The notes under the pieces were generated by a model that saw only the letters and a program-made list of their open reading frames with translations, was not told the origin of the DNA and did not search any database. Below, one piece after another: positions 9,371 through 20,300 of a stretch of DNA of 64,000 nt (within the stretch, counting starts at the first letter, position 1; each line of letters opens with the position of its first letter). The stretch lies in the NCBI RefSeq assembly GCF_009870125.1, contig NC_046683.1, positions 1 to 64,000 on the forward strand, written 5' to 3'. The position numbers and the translations under genes were made by a program. The DNA is from Drosophila pseudoobscura (taxonomy: Eukaryota > Arthropoda > Insecta > Diptera > Drosophilidae).

Positions 9371-11593
9371 ACCACCTGAAATGTAAATAAAAAAAAAATT
9401 TAAAATCATCATAAAAAATAATTAAAAGCCAATAAACTACCCACCAAATCTATCATACATACATACATACATACATACGTACAAAATAACTATTTACATA
9501 ACAATCAATGTCAGTAAATACGCAAACAAGTTGTAGACATCAAGCGCAACAGCCTGTGAAAATAAAACAAACATCAGTCATCAAAAGCCAACAAATACAA
9601 CAATAAATACTTACCATTGCATGTGACACCTTACCACCAAACCAGCAAAAAATAAAACTGCAGATAAAATAAAAATTACAATTGGCGTAAAAACAATTGA
9701 AATCACTTTTTCTTTTTCACACCAATTTTCTTTAAACCTGAAAATAAAACACTATACTCATTAAAAGTCAACAAATATAACAACATAAATTACCTAACTT
9801 GATTGATGACACTCTATTACCAAACCTGTAAATAAAACAAAATTAAATTCAGCCAAAATACAATTTAAAACACTTACCAAATCTGCCGCAAACCTGAAAC
9901 TAAAACAACCAAAGTCCTAAAAAAAAAAAGAGCCAACAAATATAACAACATAAACTACACAAAATTACATACAAATTATTACAAAGCTGAAGACAAAACC
10001 TGCCAATTAAATAAATAAAACACATATTGGTGTACGAAATTAGCTGTATGTACATAATAAATTTACATATGTATGTCAGCAACTAAGTAAGCAGCCAGAA
10101 GTCATCCCAACGCAACATCCAGTGAATCAACTTGAAAATAAAATAACTATATTCATTAAAAGCCAACAAATATAAAAACAAAAAATCACTTAACTGGAAT
10201 GCCGACAATTTGCCACCAAACCTACAAAATGAAAACCTGCAAATAAAATAAAATTAAATTTATCCAAAATACAACTCAAAACGCTTACCAAATCTGCAGC
10301 AAACCTGAAAACAAAACAAAATTTAAAACATAAACATAAAAATTTAAATAAACAAAACACATATGGTGTATGAAATTAACTGTAAGTACATAACAAATGT
10401 ACATATGTCAGCAACTAAGCAAGCAGCCAGAAGACATTCCAACGCAACATCCAGGGAATCAACTTGAAAATAAAATAATTATATTCAATAAAAGCCAACA
10501 AATATAAAAACAAAAATTACTTAACTTGAATGCCGACAATTTACCACCAAACCTATAAAATATAAACCTGCAAATAAAATAAAATTAAATTCAGCCAAAA
10601 TACAATTCAAAACACTTACCAAATCTGCAGCAAACCTGAAAATAAAACAAAATTTAAAACGTCAGCAACTAAGCAAGCAACCAGAAGACATCCCAACACA
10701 ACATCCAGGGAATCAACTTGAAAATAAAAAAAAAATATATTCAATAAAAGCCAAAAAATATAAAAACTAAAATTACTTAACTTGAATGCCGACAATTTAC
10801 CACCAAACCTACAAAATATAAACCTGCAAATAAAATAAAATTAAATTCAGCCAAAATACAATTCAGAACACTTACCAAATCTGCAGCAAACCAGAAAATA
10901 AAACAAAATTTAAAACGTCAGCAACTAAGCAAGCAACCAGAAGACATCCCAACACAACACCCAGGGAATCAACTTGAAAATAAAATAATTATATTCAATA
11001 AAAGCCAACAAATATAAAAACAAAAAATTACTTAACTTGAATGCCGACAATTTACCACCAAACCTATAAAATATAAACCTGCAAATAAAATAAAATTAAA
11101 TCCAGCCAAAATACAATTCAAAACACTTACCAAATCGGCAGCAAACCTGAAAATAAAACAAAATTTAAAACGTCAGCAACTAAGCAAGCAACCAGAAGAC
11201 ATCCCAACACAACATCCAGGGAATCAACTTGAAAATAAAATAATTATATTCAATAAAAGCCAACAAATATAAAAACAAAAAATTACTTAACTTGAATGCC
11301 GACAATTTACCACCAAACCTATAAAATATAAACCTGCAAATAAAATAAAATTAAATCCAGCCAAAATACAATTCAGAACACTTACCAAATCTGCAGCAAA
11401 CCTGAAAATAAAACAAAATTAACAAAAAAAAAAAAAACTCAAAAATCAACAAATACACAACTCAAACTACTTACCAAATTCTCCGCACATCAAAAGTCAA
11501 AACCTGAAAATAAAACAAAAAACAACAAGTTTTTATATCTTTTACAGATAGCAAGCAAATGCATCATCGCTTTCACGAAACTTACATCCTCCA

Positions 11594-11705
11594 GACCCAT
11601 ACGCATCCCGGGTGGCCGGACCAGCAGCCACTCGGTTGATCGAGCCAATCCACAGGCAACGCATCCTCGGTGGCCGGACCAGCAGCCACTCGGCCGAGCG
11701 GGCTA
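11594..11705 (+). repeat. GC-rich shared module (L3)
   Basis: Two GTGGCCGGACCAGCAGCCAC motifs, as in L1 and L2. Confidence 0.85.
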
Positions 11706-11787
11706 ACCTGAGCTTAATCTTAAAATAAAATTAAATTAAAGCAAGAAAAAAAAATTGTTTAATTAATTGTAATAAATACCACATTGT

Positions 11788-11795
11788 TATCGATA
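11788..11795. promoter_or_regulatory. DRE-like palindrome TATCGATA (L3)
   Basis: Exact match, kept although the flanking bases differ from L1 and L2. Confidence 0.45.
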
Positions 11796-11924
11796 TTTAT
11801 GTAATCTTATGTTGCCAAAACTTGTAATGTTGTCAGATATAATGTTATATGTTGCTAGATAGTAATAAGAACATTAATAAAGTTTGCGTCAGGTCACACT
11901 GAGCAAGTTTACACATCAAAAAAA

Positions 11925-14019
11925 GTCGAATATATACAACAACATGATGCTTTCTACTTACGCAGATGACACAATCATCCTATGTGCTAAAAAAGAAGCC
12001 AGTACAGCGGTTAGAACAAATCAGCGCTATCTTGAACACTTCACTGCCTGGGCTTCCAAATGGTGCATCAGCCTTAATACCAGCAAAACGGTCCATGTCC
12101 TCTACACAAGGCGATCGATTGCAAATGGCATAGGTGAGCTATCGCCAAAAATGTACAACGAAGCAATCAAAAGTAAGCCAAGGCATCGCTATCTAGGCTT
12201 GATAATGGACAGGAAACTTGTGCTACATGCCCATACCACCCAGTTAGCAATTCGAGTGAGAGCAGCAGCCATGAGACTGAACTGGATCATTGGTCATCAG
12301 AGCCGGCTATCTAAAAGATGCAAAATGGTTATTTATAAACAATTAATCGCCCCAATATGGCAATATGCCTTACCTGTATGGGGAGCATTGGTATGCGAAT
12401 CACAATTTTGCAGGGTAGAAAGCGCACAGAACCAACTCCTACGGAAAATCGTGAAGGCTAGCAGGTACACAAGAAATCAAGTTATCCGAGATGCACACAA
12501 CATTGACTCTGCAGAAGAAACCTTTGATAAAGCCAGCGGCAGACTAGCAGCTTCACTATTTCGCCATCCAAATCTGGAAGCAAAAAGACTCATCATGCAG
12601 CCATTCATTCCTCAAAGGCTTGACCGGCCAAGATACACAAAGCAGCTGGAAACTCACTTTCGGCCTCTCCAACAACAACTCTTGCAGCAGGCAGCACAAC
12701 AACAACTACTGCTGCCAACTTTAATCAGGCACGAGCAGCTTGAAATTGAACAACAGCGCCAACTCCGGGAGTCCCAAGCCAAGGAAGCACTTGTCGAACG
12801 GAAACGCCTTGAACAAGAGCGTTGCATAGCCCTTGGTATCCCGCAGGAGAGACCCTCAATAATCTGGGTTAATTGTATGGCGCAATGTCTCAGAAGAGGA
12901 GAAATGAATCGATTAGAAATGGCACAGAAGATTCGTTTTGAACCTGAATACATACAAAGGCTCATAATGACTCCGCTTGAACCGCACGAACTCCCTCCGC
13001 CTACTCCAGAGCAGCTTCTCGAAGAGCAGATGCAGTCCCTGCAGCAGCAGCTTGAGAAGGAACTCGACGACGAGATGGACGCAGCATTTGCCGCCGAAGA
13101 AAGCCGAGCCCGCACAAATCCGCACCAGGAAGCCTCATCTGTGTGTGTAGAAGCTGCACAACCAAAAGCTATGGCCACTCCAAAACCTGAAAGAAGACAA
13201 AACATCATCAATGCCAACCTGGATGGCAATAATTCTGCTTACCTTTATTTACAGGCAAATATCACAGCTACTGACGGCCTCTTGGTGCATCCAAGGCAAA
13301 TCTGGCGCCCAGCAGTCCATCCGTTGGCCTGCCATCCTGCTGTAATCCCTATGGCTGCCTGCAGCGAGCGGCCTCCCACGCCATCTTCTATAAGGGCCTC
13401 GCCTACTGCCGGGATTGACCTGCGTATCCGGAATGACTCTCTGGCAACTTCTCCGAATCCGCTTCGCAGCCTGCAGCAGCCTATCTCTACTCCAAAACCT
13501 GAAAGAAGACGACAAATCATCAATGCCAATCTGGATGGCAATAACTCTGCTTACTTCTATCTACAGGCAAACGGCACAGATACTGACGGCCTCCTGGTGA
13601 ATCCACGACGAAAGCGGAGGCGAGTAGTCCATCCGGTGGCCAGCTATCCTGTTGCGAATCCTCTGGCTGGGCGCAGCGAGCCGGCTGCAATGCTCCCTTC
13701 TGCACGGGCCTCGTCCATTGCCGGTGCACATTTCCGTCCCTGGAATCGCCTTTTGACTGGCTCGCCAAATCCGCACCGCAGTATATCCAGCATCCAACGA
13801 AGGCCTGTCCGACAGTTACAGCAGCCACTGGTGAATCTTCTTCTCATTGGCCTAATGCTCGATCCATGGCAGTTGCAGCAGTCCAATGACGTCACGTGGC
13901 ATTTACTCAGACCGCTCCCAGGTCACCTGAAATTTCACCGCCGTCCAGTGCGCCAATGGTGGAAAGGCGCACACCGAAAGACACGCCCTCTGGAAGCATA
14001 TAAGCGAAGCAATCTATAA
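11925..14019 (+). pseudogene. ORF2 C-terminal fragment (copy A)
   Basis: This fragment encodes about 697 residues equal to residues 767-1463 of the full ORF2. It includes the YADD catalytic motif, the RT thumb-like region (HRYLGLIMDRKL, APIWQYALPVWG) and the whole C-terminal extension with its tandem duplication. The endonuclease and the RT palm up to and including the GVPQGS motif are missing, so it cannot be an active polymerase. The open frame runs on into the 3' end of L3 by chance, with no ATG in that overlap. Confidence 0.88.
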
Positions 14020-14267
14020 AAATCAAATACTTACTCACTTACGGTGCGGCTTTATACTTCCCCTGAGGTTGCAGCAGCCTGATGAAATCACCGGGTCCAT
14101 TGTTTTGACACCTGCTCAAGCCAACTTGTACAGACCCAATTCCATCCAGTGAGCTGATGATAGAGGTCCATACCTATATACATATACGTCCGCTGTAATT
14201 AAATGGGCAAAGAAATTAAAATTAATATAGCTTATATTTGTTAAATTTATAATTTTTTAATACTTAC
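13990..14267 (-). other. Two predicted antisense introns at the TART 3' end (copy A)
   Basis: On the minus strand, intron 1 spans 14267-14193 (75 nt): donor G|GTAAGTATT, T-rich body, acceptor TTTAATTACAG. Intron 2 spans 14042-13990 (53 nt): donor GTAAGTGAGTAAGTAT (overlapping donors) and acceptor ATATGCTTCCAG, which lies inside the sense ORF2 end. Consensus-based inference only. Confidence 0.45.
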
Positions 14268-14493
14268 CAAATGTAAACAAATGCACGTTGTTGCCAGAGT
14301 GTCTTGATTTCTTGTAATGTAAAGTTAAATGTCCCAACCATGTGTAATTAGTGGTTCAGCTGTTAAATAACAGCCGTTAAAAATATTTGTAAATGCATTC
14401 AAATGTAAATTGCGAAAACAAATAAAATTAGCTGAGGGTCACTGTGGCCAATCAGTCTTATTGTGCTCGCGCCGTCGACACACAACCACAAAA
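14020..14493 (+). other. TART 3' UTR (copy A)
   Basis: This is 474 bp. It holds a hairpin GCTGTTA-AA-TAACAGC at 14359-14374, AATAAA at 14421-14426 and the terminal promoter-like segment. Tail: CACAACCACAAAAA. Confidence 0.8.
14446..14457 (+). promoter_or_regulatory. CCAAT plus initiator TCAGTC near TART 3' end (copy A)
   Basis: GGCCAATCAGTC contains CCAAT overlapping a perfect Drosophila initiator TCAGTC (14452-14457), about 39 nt before the 3' end. The likely role is to drive the downstream neighbour (copy B), by analogy with D. melanogaster HeT-A. Confidence 0.5.
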
Positions 14494-14935
14494 ACACAAA
14501 AACAAAAAAAAAAAATAATAAAAAAAAACTAATAAATCTGAAAAATAACAAAAACTCTAAAAAACACAATTAATAAAATCAATTATAATTAAATCGCCCT
14601 AATTGTCCACACAATTTGTTAACGTTTTTCAAAGCTGTTCGTACGTGAGCGTTTTTATTTTCTGACTAATTTTACCGTGGTAAAATTTTTTTTTATGTAA
14701 AACCCGACGCGCATGTATAAGTATTGCGAGTGTTTGTTCCGTGTATGTAAACGTATACGCATTAACATACATTTGTATGCGCTGAATAGCTTAATACTTA
14801 CAAGACTTTTCGCGCCAAATTACACACCAATACATCGTCTATGCAAACGTATACGCGTTAATATAAATCCGTGTGCGCTGAATAGCTCTAATACTCATAA
14901 GATTACTCGCGCCCTGTAATTTTACACCAATACCA
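14494..14935 (+). other. TART 5' UTR with 96-bp tandem repeat and conserved uORF (copy B)
   Basis: After an A-rich start, two imperfect tandem units of 96 bp occupy about 14735-14920. Each carries AAACGTATACGC with the palindrome CGTATACG (14752 and 14848), GCGCTGAATAGCT and TCGCGCC. An ATG at 14713 opens a 68-codon frame ending at 14919, 16 nt before ORF1. The repeat is a multiple of three, so the peptide is itself repetitive (CKRIRINI and CKRIRVNI). Confidence 0.7.
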
Positions 14936-17332
14936 ATGAAACCCCGCCTTAAAACAAATACTATCAACATGGCATCAAACCGGGATATGTGTGAGAAAGA
15001 GAATCACTCAATTTCAAATGATTTATTTCCCCCTCAAACGCAGCCATCTCCCCCGCATACACCGGCTGCTGAGCCAAGTGCGGTAGGAAATTCAAATGCA
15101 AATGCAATTGATGCGCGGGTGGAAAGCGTGCAATATGAGGTTAAGGGGAAAAAAGTTGATCTAAATACCAACAAAGATGCAATTAGCATCTGCAACTCTG
15201 AATTTTCTTCGCCTAACGCCACTATGGACTGCTCTCCAATGGTATCCAGTATATCAACCCTCAGCGACGGGACCACTAATCATACCCAAATAAACGACAA
15301 CAACAACAAGTCCCCTGGCCAGAGTACAATGGACAAAAATAATAAAGTAGAAACCAGACTAAATCCTTTGACAACCACGCCACCGCACAGGCCGCGTGTG
15401 GCTTCAACTCCCAAATCTACTGCAAAGAACCCTATATCAAAGGCAGGCAATAACTACCGAGTAGGAGATGCCCGGCATAGTACAACTCCGGCCACAAAAC
15501 CAGGCCCCCTATGCAGTAAAATAAGGAAAGTATTGCCCTTGACTCTGTCCCGACCCAAGCGTCCCCAATCTGTCACTGCCGCTATAGTGATGGAGGCGGT
15601 TAAAATGAATATTGGGCCCACTATTGCGGCCAAACTGGCCAAAACTCTTTCCAAAACTGCGACGGCAGCAACAGCCGATGCAGGAGAAAGCAGACATCCC
15701 AGCGAAGCTATGGAAATGGATCCATACACACGGGATGACGCTGCAGAGATACCAGGTGACTCAGCCTTGGGTCAGCAGCAACAACAGCAACAGCAGCAAA
15801 CTCAGCAGAGCCACCTGCAGGATCAGGGTCAGTTGCCGCATCAGCAGCAACAATACAAGGCAGCAGACCAGAAGGAACCTCAACGGCCTATCACAGAAAC
15901 TAAAATACCAGCCATCTATCTGCATGACGTTTCTAACATACAGCCTTTAATAGAATCCCTTAACAACGCACCAGGGGAACAAAATAAATTTACCACTACC
16001 AGTGTAAGGGGTAACAAAATTAAACTGGACTGCGGCGATATGGAAACCTACAACAGAGTCATGGCCAAACTTGATGCAGACAATATAAATATGCATACAC
16101 ACCAGCTGCGCAAGGAACGTGGCTACCGTATCATCTTGAGAAATCTGCATCACTCTACTCCTTGCGATTGGATACGCAAATTAATTGGCGAGATGGGTCT
16201 TTCAGTGCGTTATGTAAATGTAATTAAACATAGGCGCAGCCGCAAGCCGTTAAACATGTTTGAAGTTGAATTGGAACCAACCTTAGACAATGGTAATGAC
16301 AAAATCCTATCACTGACTACTATGGGAAACCAGGAAATTTCAGTTGAACGACAAATGAGACGCATTGACCCTGTTCAATGCCACCGCTGCCAATGCTTTG
16401 GCCACAGTAAAAATTACTGTCGCCGAGCTTTTGTTTGCCAAAAATGTGCCGGGGCACACCCATCCACAGCGTGCGCCGAGACTAAGATCCCAAATCCTAA
16501 ATGTGCCAATTGTGGGGAAGGACATGTTGCCAGCTATAGGGGCTGCAAGGCGTTTAAGCAAGCCCAGGCAACACTCAAATCCTACCGGGCGCACATTGCT
16601 ATTGGAAAACAAAAGCGGACAAACTGGCAGCACCAGAAGAATATCAACTCCACTCGGCAGAATGCAGCTTACAGCGGGGAAATAAACAAAAGCTTGAGAT
16701 GGCAGCAGCGAAAACAAAAACACCACCTACCTAAACCACACCAAAACACGCAGCAGCAGCAGCACAACAACAACAGCTCCCAGCCGACCAACAGCCAGAA
16801 CATTAACAAGGCCCCAAAACGCCAGCTTTTTAGTCAACTTTTCAGCAACAACAATAAACTGTCCGTTGGCCAGCAGGAAAACAACATCAGCAGGGCCCCT
16901 CGCGGGCATCACCAGCAGCAGCGAAAGACACAAAAGCCTGCTCCGGCTAACCTGCAGCAACAACATAACAACTCCCAACAGCCCACCATCAGCCGGTACA
17001 CTAATAAGACGCCAAACCTCCAGCCTCTTAGCAACAAAAATCAACCATCCGATGACCTTCAGGGTAACAGCATCAGCAGGCCACACTCCTCCTCTCGTGG
17101 GCATCAACAACAGCAGCGAGAGTCACAGAAGCACGCCCCCCAACCACAGCTATACCAGCAGCCTGGGGCCCCATATGTGAATGACCAGCTAATGCAGGTA
17201 GTGCACCAAAATCTTCTCCTTGTAAGCGAAATGGGCAAAAAAATGGATGCCCTTATAGATCTATTGCATACTTTTATTATCTCAAATAAAGGACAAACTA
17301 TTTCCACCGCTAATGACATTGTAAATGAATAA
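14936..17332 (+). CDS. TART-like ORF1, Gag-like nucleocapsid protein (copy B)
   Basis: This is a 798-residue Gag-like protein. By family knowledge it binds the element RNA and directs the ribonucleoprotein to chromosome ends. In order: a Ser/Thr/Asn-rich N-terminus, a basic and proline-rich stretch (about 130-240), a poly-Gln run (about 280-300), a homology region (about 395-480, with YRIILRNLHHSTPCDWI and KPLNMFEVELE) and three zinc knuckles at about 482-538. The knuckles are CHRC..GHSKNYC, CQKCAGAHPSTAC and CANCGEGHVASYRGC. A long Gln/Asn/Ser-rich tail and a short heptad-like end (MGKKMDALIDLLHTF) follow. The ATG at 14936 has a poor context; the ATG at codon 12 (14969, AACATGG) fits the Drosophila start consensus better. 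ORF1 overlaps ORF2 by 8 bases. Confidence 0.93.
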   Translation: MKPRLKTNTINMASNRDMCEKENHSISNDLFPPQTQPSPPHTPAAEPSAVGNSNANAIDARVESVQYEVKGKKVDLNTNKDAISICNSEFSSPNATMDCSPMVSSISTLSDGTTNHTQINDNNNKSPGQSTMDKNNKVETRLNPLTTTPPHRPRVASTPKSTAKNPISKAGNNYRVGDARHSTTPATKPGPLCSKIRKVLPLTLSRPKRPQSVTAAIVMEAVKMNIGPTIAAKLAKTLSKTATAATADAGESRHPSEAMEMDPYTRDDAAEIPGDSALGQQQQQQQQQTQQSHLQDQGQLPHQQQQYKAADQKEPQRPITETKIPAIYLHDVSNIQPLIESLNNAPGEQNKFTTTSVRGNKIKLDCGDMETYNRVMAKLDADNINMHTHQLRKERGYRIILRNLHHSTPCDWIRKLIGEMGLSVRYVNVIKHRRSRKPLNMFEVELEPTLDNGNDKILSLTTMGNQEISVERQMRRIDPVQCHRCQCFGHSKNYCRRAFVCQKCAGAHPSTACAETKIPNPKCANCGEGHVASYRGCKAFKQAQATLKSYRAHIAIGKQKRTNWQHQKNINSTRQNAAYSGEINKSLRWQQRKQKHHLPKPHQNTQQQQHNNNSSQPTNSQNINKAPKRQLFSQLFSNNNKLSVGQQENNISRAPRGHHQQQRKTQKPAPANLQQQHNNSQQPTISRYTNKTPNLQPLSNKNQPSDDLQGNSISRPHSSSRGHQQQQRESQKHAPQPQLYQQPGAPYVNDQLMQVVHQNLLLVSEMGKKMDALIDLLHTFIISNKGQTISTANDIVNE

Positions 17333-20300
17333 TTACGCCGAAATACCGTATACTACAAACACTATTTCGGCCAACAATACAGCCAACTCTCTAGCTACTA
17401 ACACCATAAATGTAAATACAAATAACTTAGCTCATACCACTACTGCTACTACAGGCGCCCAGTACAACAGCTCTCTCAAAATCGTTTATTGGAACGCCTG
17501 TGGTCTAAAAAACAAAATTTTGGAGTTAGAACTATTTATGCAGCGTAATAACGTGGACATAATGATGGTTATTGAAACCCGCATAACCACAAATGACCCT
17601 ACTACCACAATAACAGACAATCTAACCATAAAAGACTACGTACTGTATACTGCCTCACACCCTTCCTCCAGAAGGAAAGGTGGAGTAGCCATTTATGTCA
17701 AAACTGGTCTCAAGCACATTGCACTTGAACCAATTACAGAAAATTTCTTGCAGTGTGCTCCCATCGCATTAACCACTAACAATAATGAGGTCATTGCTCT
17801 AGCGCCAATATATTGCCCGCCAACTATCACCTGGACGGAGCAGCACTTCAAAAGGTTATTCAAGTACATGAGCGAACTCTGTTATGGCTCCAAATTTATA
17901 GTTTGCGGGGACTGGAACGCTAAGCACCCATGGTGGGGAAATGTGCGATCCTGTAAAAGAGGCAGAGTTTTAATGAACACGATCCATGCAAACACCTGCT
18001 TAAATGTGTTGGCCACTGGGGGAGCCACACACTACCCATTTGATCAAAGAAAAAGGCCCTCCGCTATCGATTTGGCAGTATATGCTGGCATAAACTATGA
18101 CAGAATTCACACCTATTCAGCAGTTGACCTGCAATCAGACCATCTTCCTATCTTCATTGACCTGGGCATCAATGGCTCAACGACAGTTCCGGTAACAAAG
18201 CGCCGACTTCTACCAAGCAAAGCAAATGTGAAAAAATTCCAAGATTTCCTATCGCAGCGTATCAATCTCAACATGGAAATAAACTCAGGAGAAGACATTG
18301 AGGATGCGATCGACATTCTAAATCAAAACATCTACAATGCAGCGGCGGCTGCAACTTCACTAATAAATCCGCGTTCTCACCCACGCACAGGGCAACTACC
18401 ACTAGATAGGAAAACACAGAAACTATTAAGGATCAAATGGCAGCATAAAAGGGAGCACATGCGCAGACCCACCTTGGAGACGCGAAGGTTATACAACGCA
18501 GCAAATCATCGGCTAAAAAAGGCCCTTCGTAAGGCTAAAAATAACCAGATCAATAACCTTTTCAAAAAAGTAGACGCTCAAGATCGTTACAGAATGCAAA
18601 AACTATGGCGCTTAACAAACACTTTAAAGAGGCAGCCAGAACCAAACTGGCCATTGAAAATTCCCAGCAGTAGTGGTAGTAGAGAAGGCTATAGGTGGAC
18701 AAAGAGTAGCGAGGAGAAAGCTGAAGCTTTTGTTTCACATTTAGAAGAAAGATTCACACCAAAACTAATAAACTCTGACGAATTTAGAAATAGCGTAGTT
18801 ATGGAGTGTAATGAAATAGCGCAGCTCAAACGCTTAACAACTAAACCTGCCTGGCTTCAGAGGCAACAATTTGGGCGGGAATACGATGTAAATAGACTCC
18901 CGTTCAGGCCTATTTCCCCCAATGAAGTTATGATGGAAATCAAATCTCTGCAAAACAAAAAGGCTCCTGGCATGGACCAAATAAACAACAGAGTCATTAA
19001 AGCGCTACCTCAAAAGGTAATTATTCATTTGACAAATATTTACAATTGCATCTTGAGACATGGCCATTTCCCCAAACAATGGAAATGTGCTGCTATTACA
19101 ATGATTAAAAAACCGAGCAAAAATGCAAATGAAGTTGGCTCTTATCGACCGATTAGCCTTTTGGCTGGCTTCTCTAAAATCTTTGAAACCTTGCTCATGA
19201 AAAGGATGTTTGAATGCGAAGACTTTGAGAAGGCTATTCCCTCTCATCAGTTTGGATTCAGGAGAGAGCACAGCACGGAGCAACAACTGGCACGCGTTAC
19301 ACAGTATATTCTTGATGCATATGAGAAACAGTTATTTTGTTCTGCTGTATTTATCGACGTGAGCGAAGCCTTTGACCGAGTTTGGCATAATGGTCTACTA
19401 CTTAAGCTAGCGAAGCTACTCCCGTTTACATATTACAACGTTTTAAAAAGTTACTTAGCAGATAGAACATTTATTGTAAACGGAAACAATGGAATACGCT
19501 CGAGACCTGGAAGGATCTGCGCAGGAGTGCCCCAGGGTAGCGTCCTCGGCCCTGTACTCTACACAGTCTTCACGTCGGATATGCCGCTACCGCACCTGTC
19601 AGAACAAAATGAAAGAATTGAGTCGAATATATACAACAACATGATGCTTTCTACTTACGCAGATGACACAATCATCCTATGTGCTAAAAAAGAAGCCAGT
19701 ACAGCGGTTAGAACAAATCAGCGCTATCTTGAACACTTCACTGCCTGGGCTTCCAAATGGTGCATCAGCCTTAATACCAGCAAAACGGTCCATGTCCTCT
19801 ACACAAGGCGATCGATTGCAAATGGCATAGGTGAGCTATCGCCAAAAATGTACAACGAAGCAATCAAAAGTAAGCCAAGGCATCGCTATCTAGGCTTGAT
19901 AATGGACAGGAAACTTGTGCTACATGCCCATACCACCCAGTTAGCTATTCGAGTGAGAGCAGCAGCCATGAGACTGAACTGGATCATTGGTCATCAGAGC
20001 CGGCTATCTAAAAGATGCAAAATGGTTATTTATAAACAATTAATCGCCCCAATATGGCAATATGCCTTACCTGTATGGGGAGCATTGGTATGCGAATCAC
20101 AATTTTGCAGGGTAGAAAGCGCACAGAACCAACTCCTACGGAAAATCGTGAAGGCTAGCAGGTACACAAGAAATCAAGTTATCCGAGATGCACACAACAT
20201 TGACTCTGCAGAAGAAACCTTTGATAAAGCCAGCGGCAGACTAGCAGCTTCACTATTTCGCCATCCAAATCTGGAAGCAAAAAGACTCATCATGCAGCCA

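Larger units (their letters stand above)
6849..11924 (+). mobile_element. Family L copy L3: most complete copy, 5'-truncated
   Basis: This copy starts directly after the L2 A-run with a 5'-truncated gag, then the ORF2 remnant (8346) and a 3.3-kb 3' UTR ending in an A-run at 11918-11924. It is the most diverged of the three L copies (small indels and substitutions, including loss of CC in the terminal inverted repeat). It is also the most proximal, so presumably the oldest of the three in place. Confidence 0.88.
8577..11924 (+). other. Family L 3' UTR (L3)
   Basis: A-rich, with no credible sense gene. It contains the 350-bp repeats, the CATA microsatellite (about 9453-9478), five 255-bp units (about 10076-11400), the GC-rich module (about 11594-11705), the DRE and the terminal AATAAA. 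ACTTACC donors for minus-strand introns are retained throughout. Confidence 0.85.
11925..14493 (+). mobile_element. TART: TART-like copy A, 5'-truncated within the RT domain
   Basis: This copy begins at the codon for the Ser shortly before the YADD motif, directly after the L3 A-run. It continues to the complete ORF2 end and 3' UTR. Its 3' UTR variant (GGGCAAAGAAATTAAAATT) is shared with copy C but not with B, D, E or F. Confidence 0.9.

Noticed and set aside
11884-11924. Open frame continuing from the 3' end of L3 into TART copy A ORF2
   Set aside because: It begins at a TTG and crosses a retrotransposon junction. It is a chance in-frame fusion, not a gene start.
12654-13229. Minus-strand 191-codon Ser/Cys-rich frame opposite ORF2, repeated in each T copy
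   Set aside because: It is the mirror of Gln/Ala-rich sense codons in the ORF2 extension, with biased composition and no recognisable domain. It is repeated only because the sense gene is repeated.
14020-14493. Perfect non-terminal repeats as in D. melanogaster TART
   Set aside because: I compared the 3' UTR with the 5' UTR (14494-14935) by eye and found no long shared segment.
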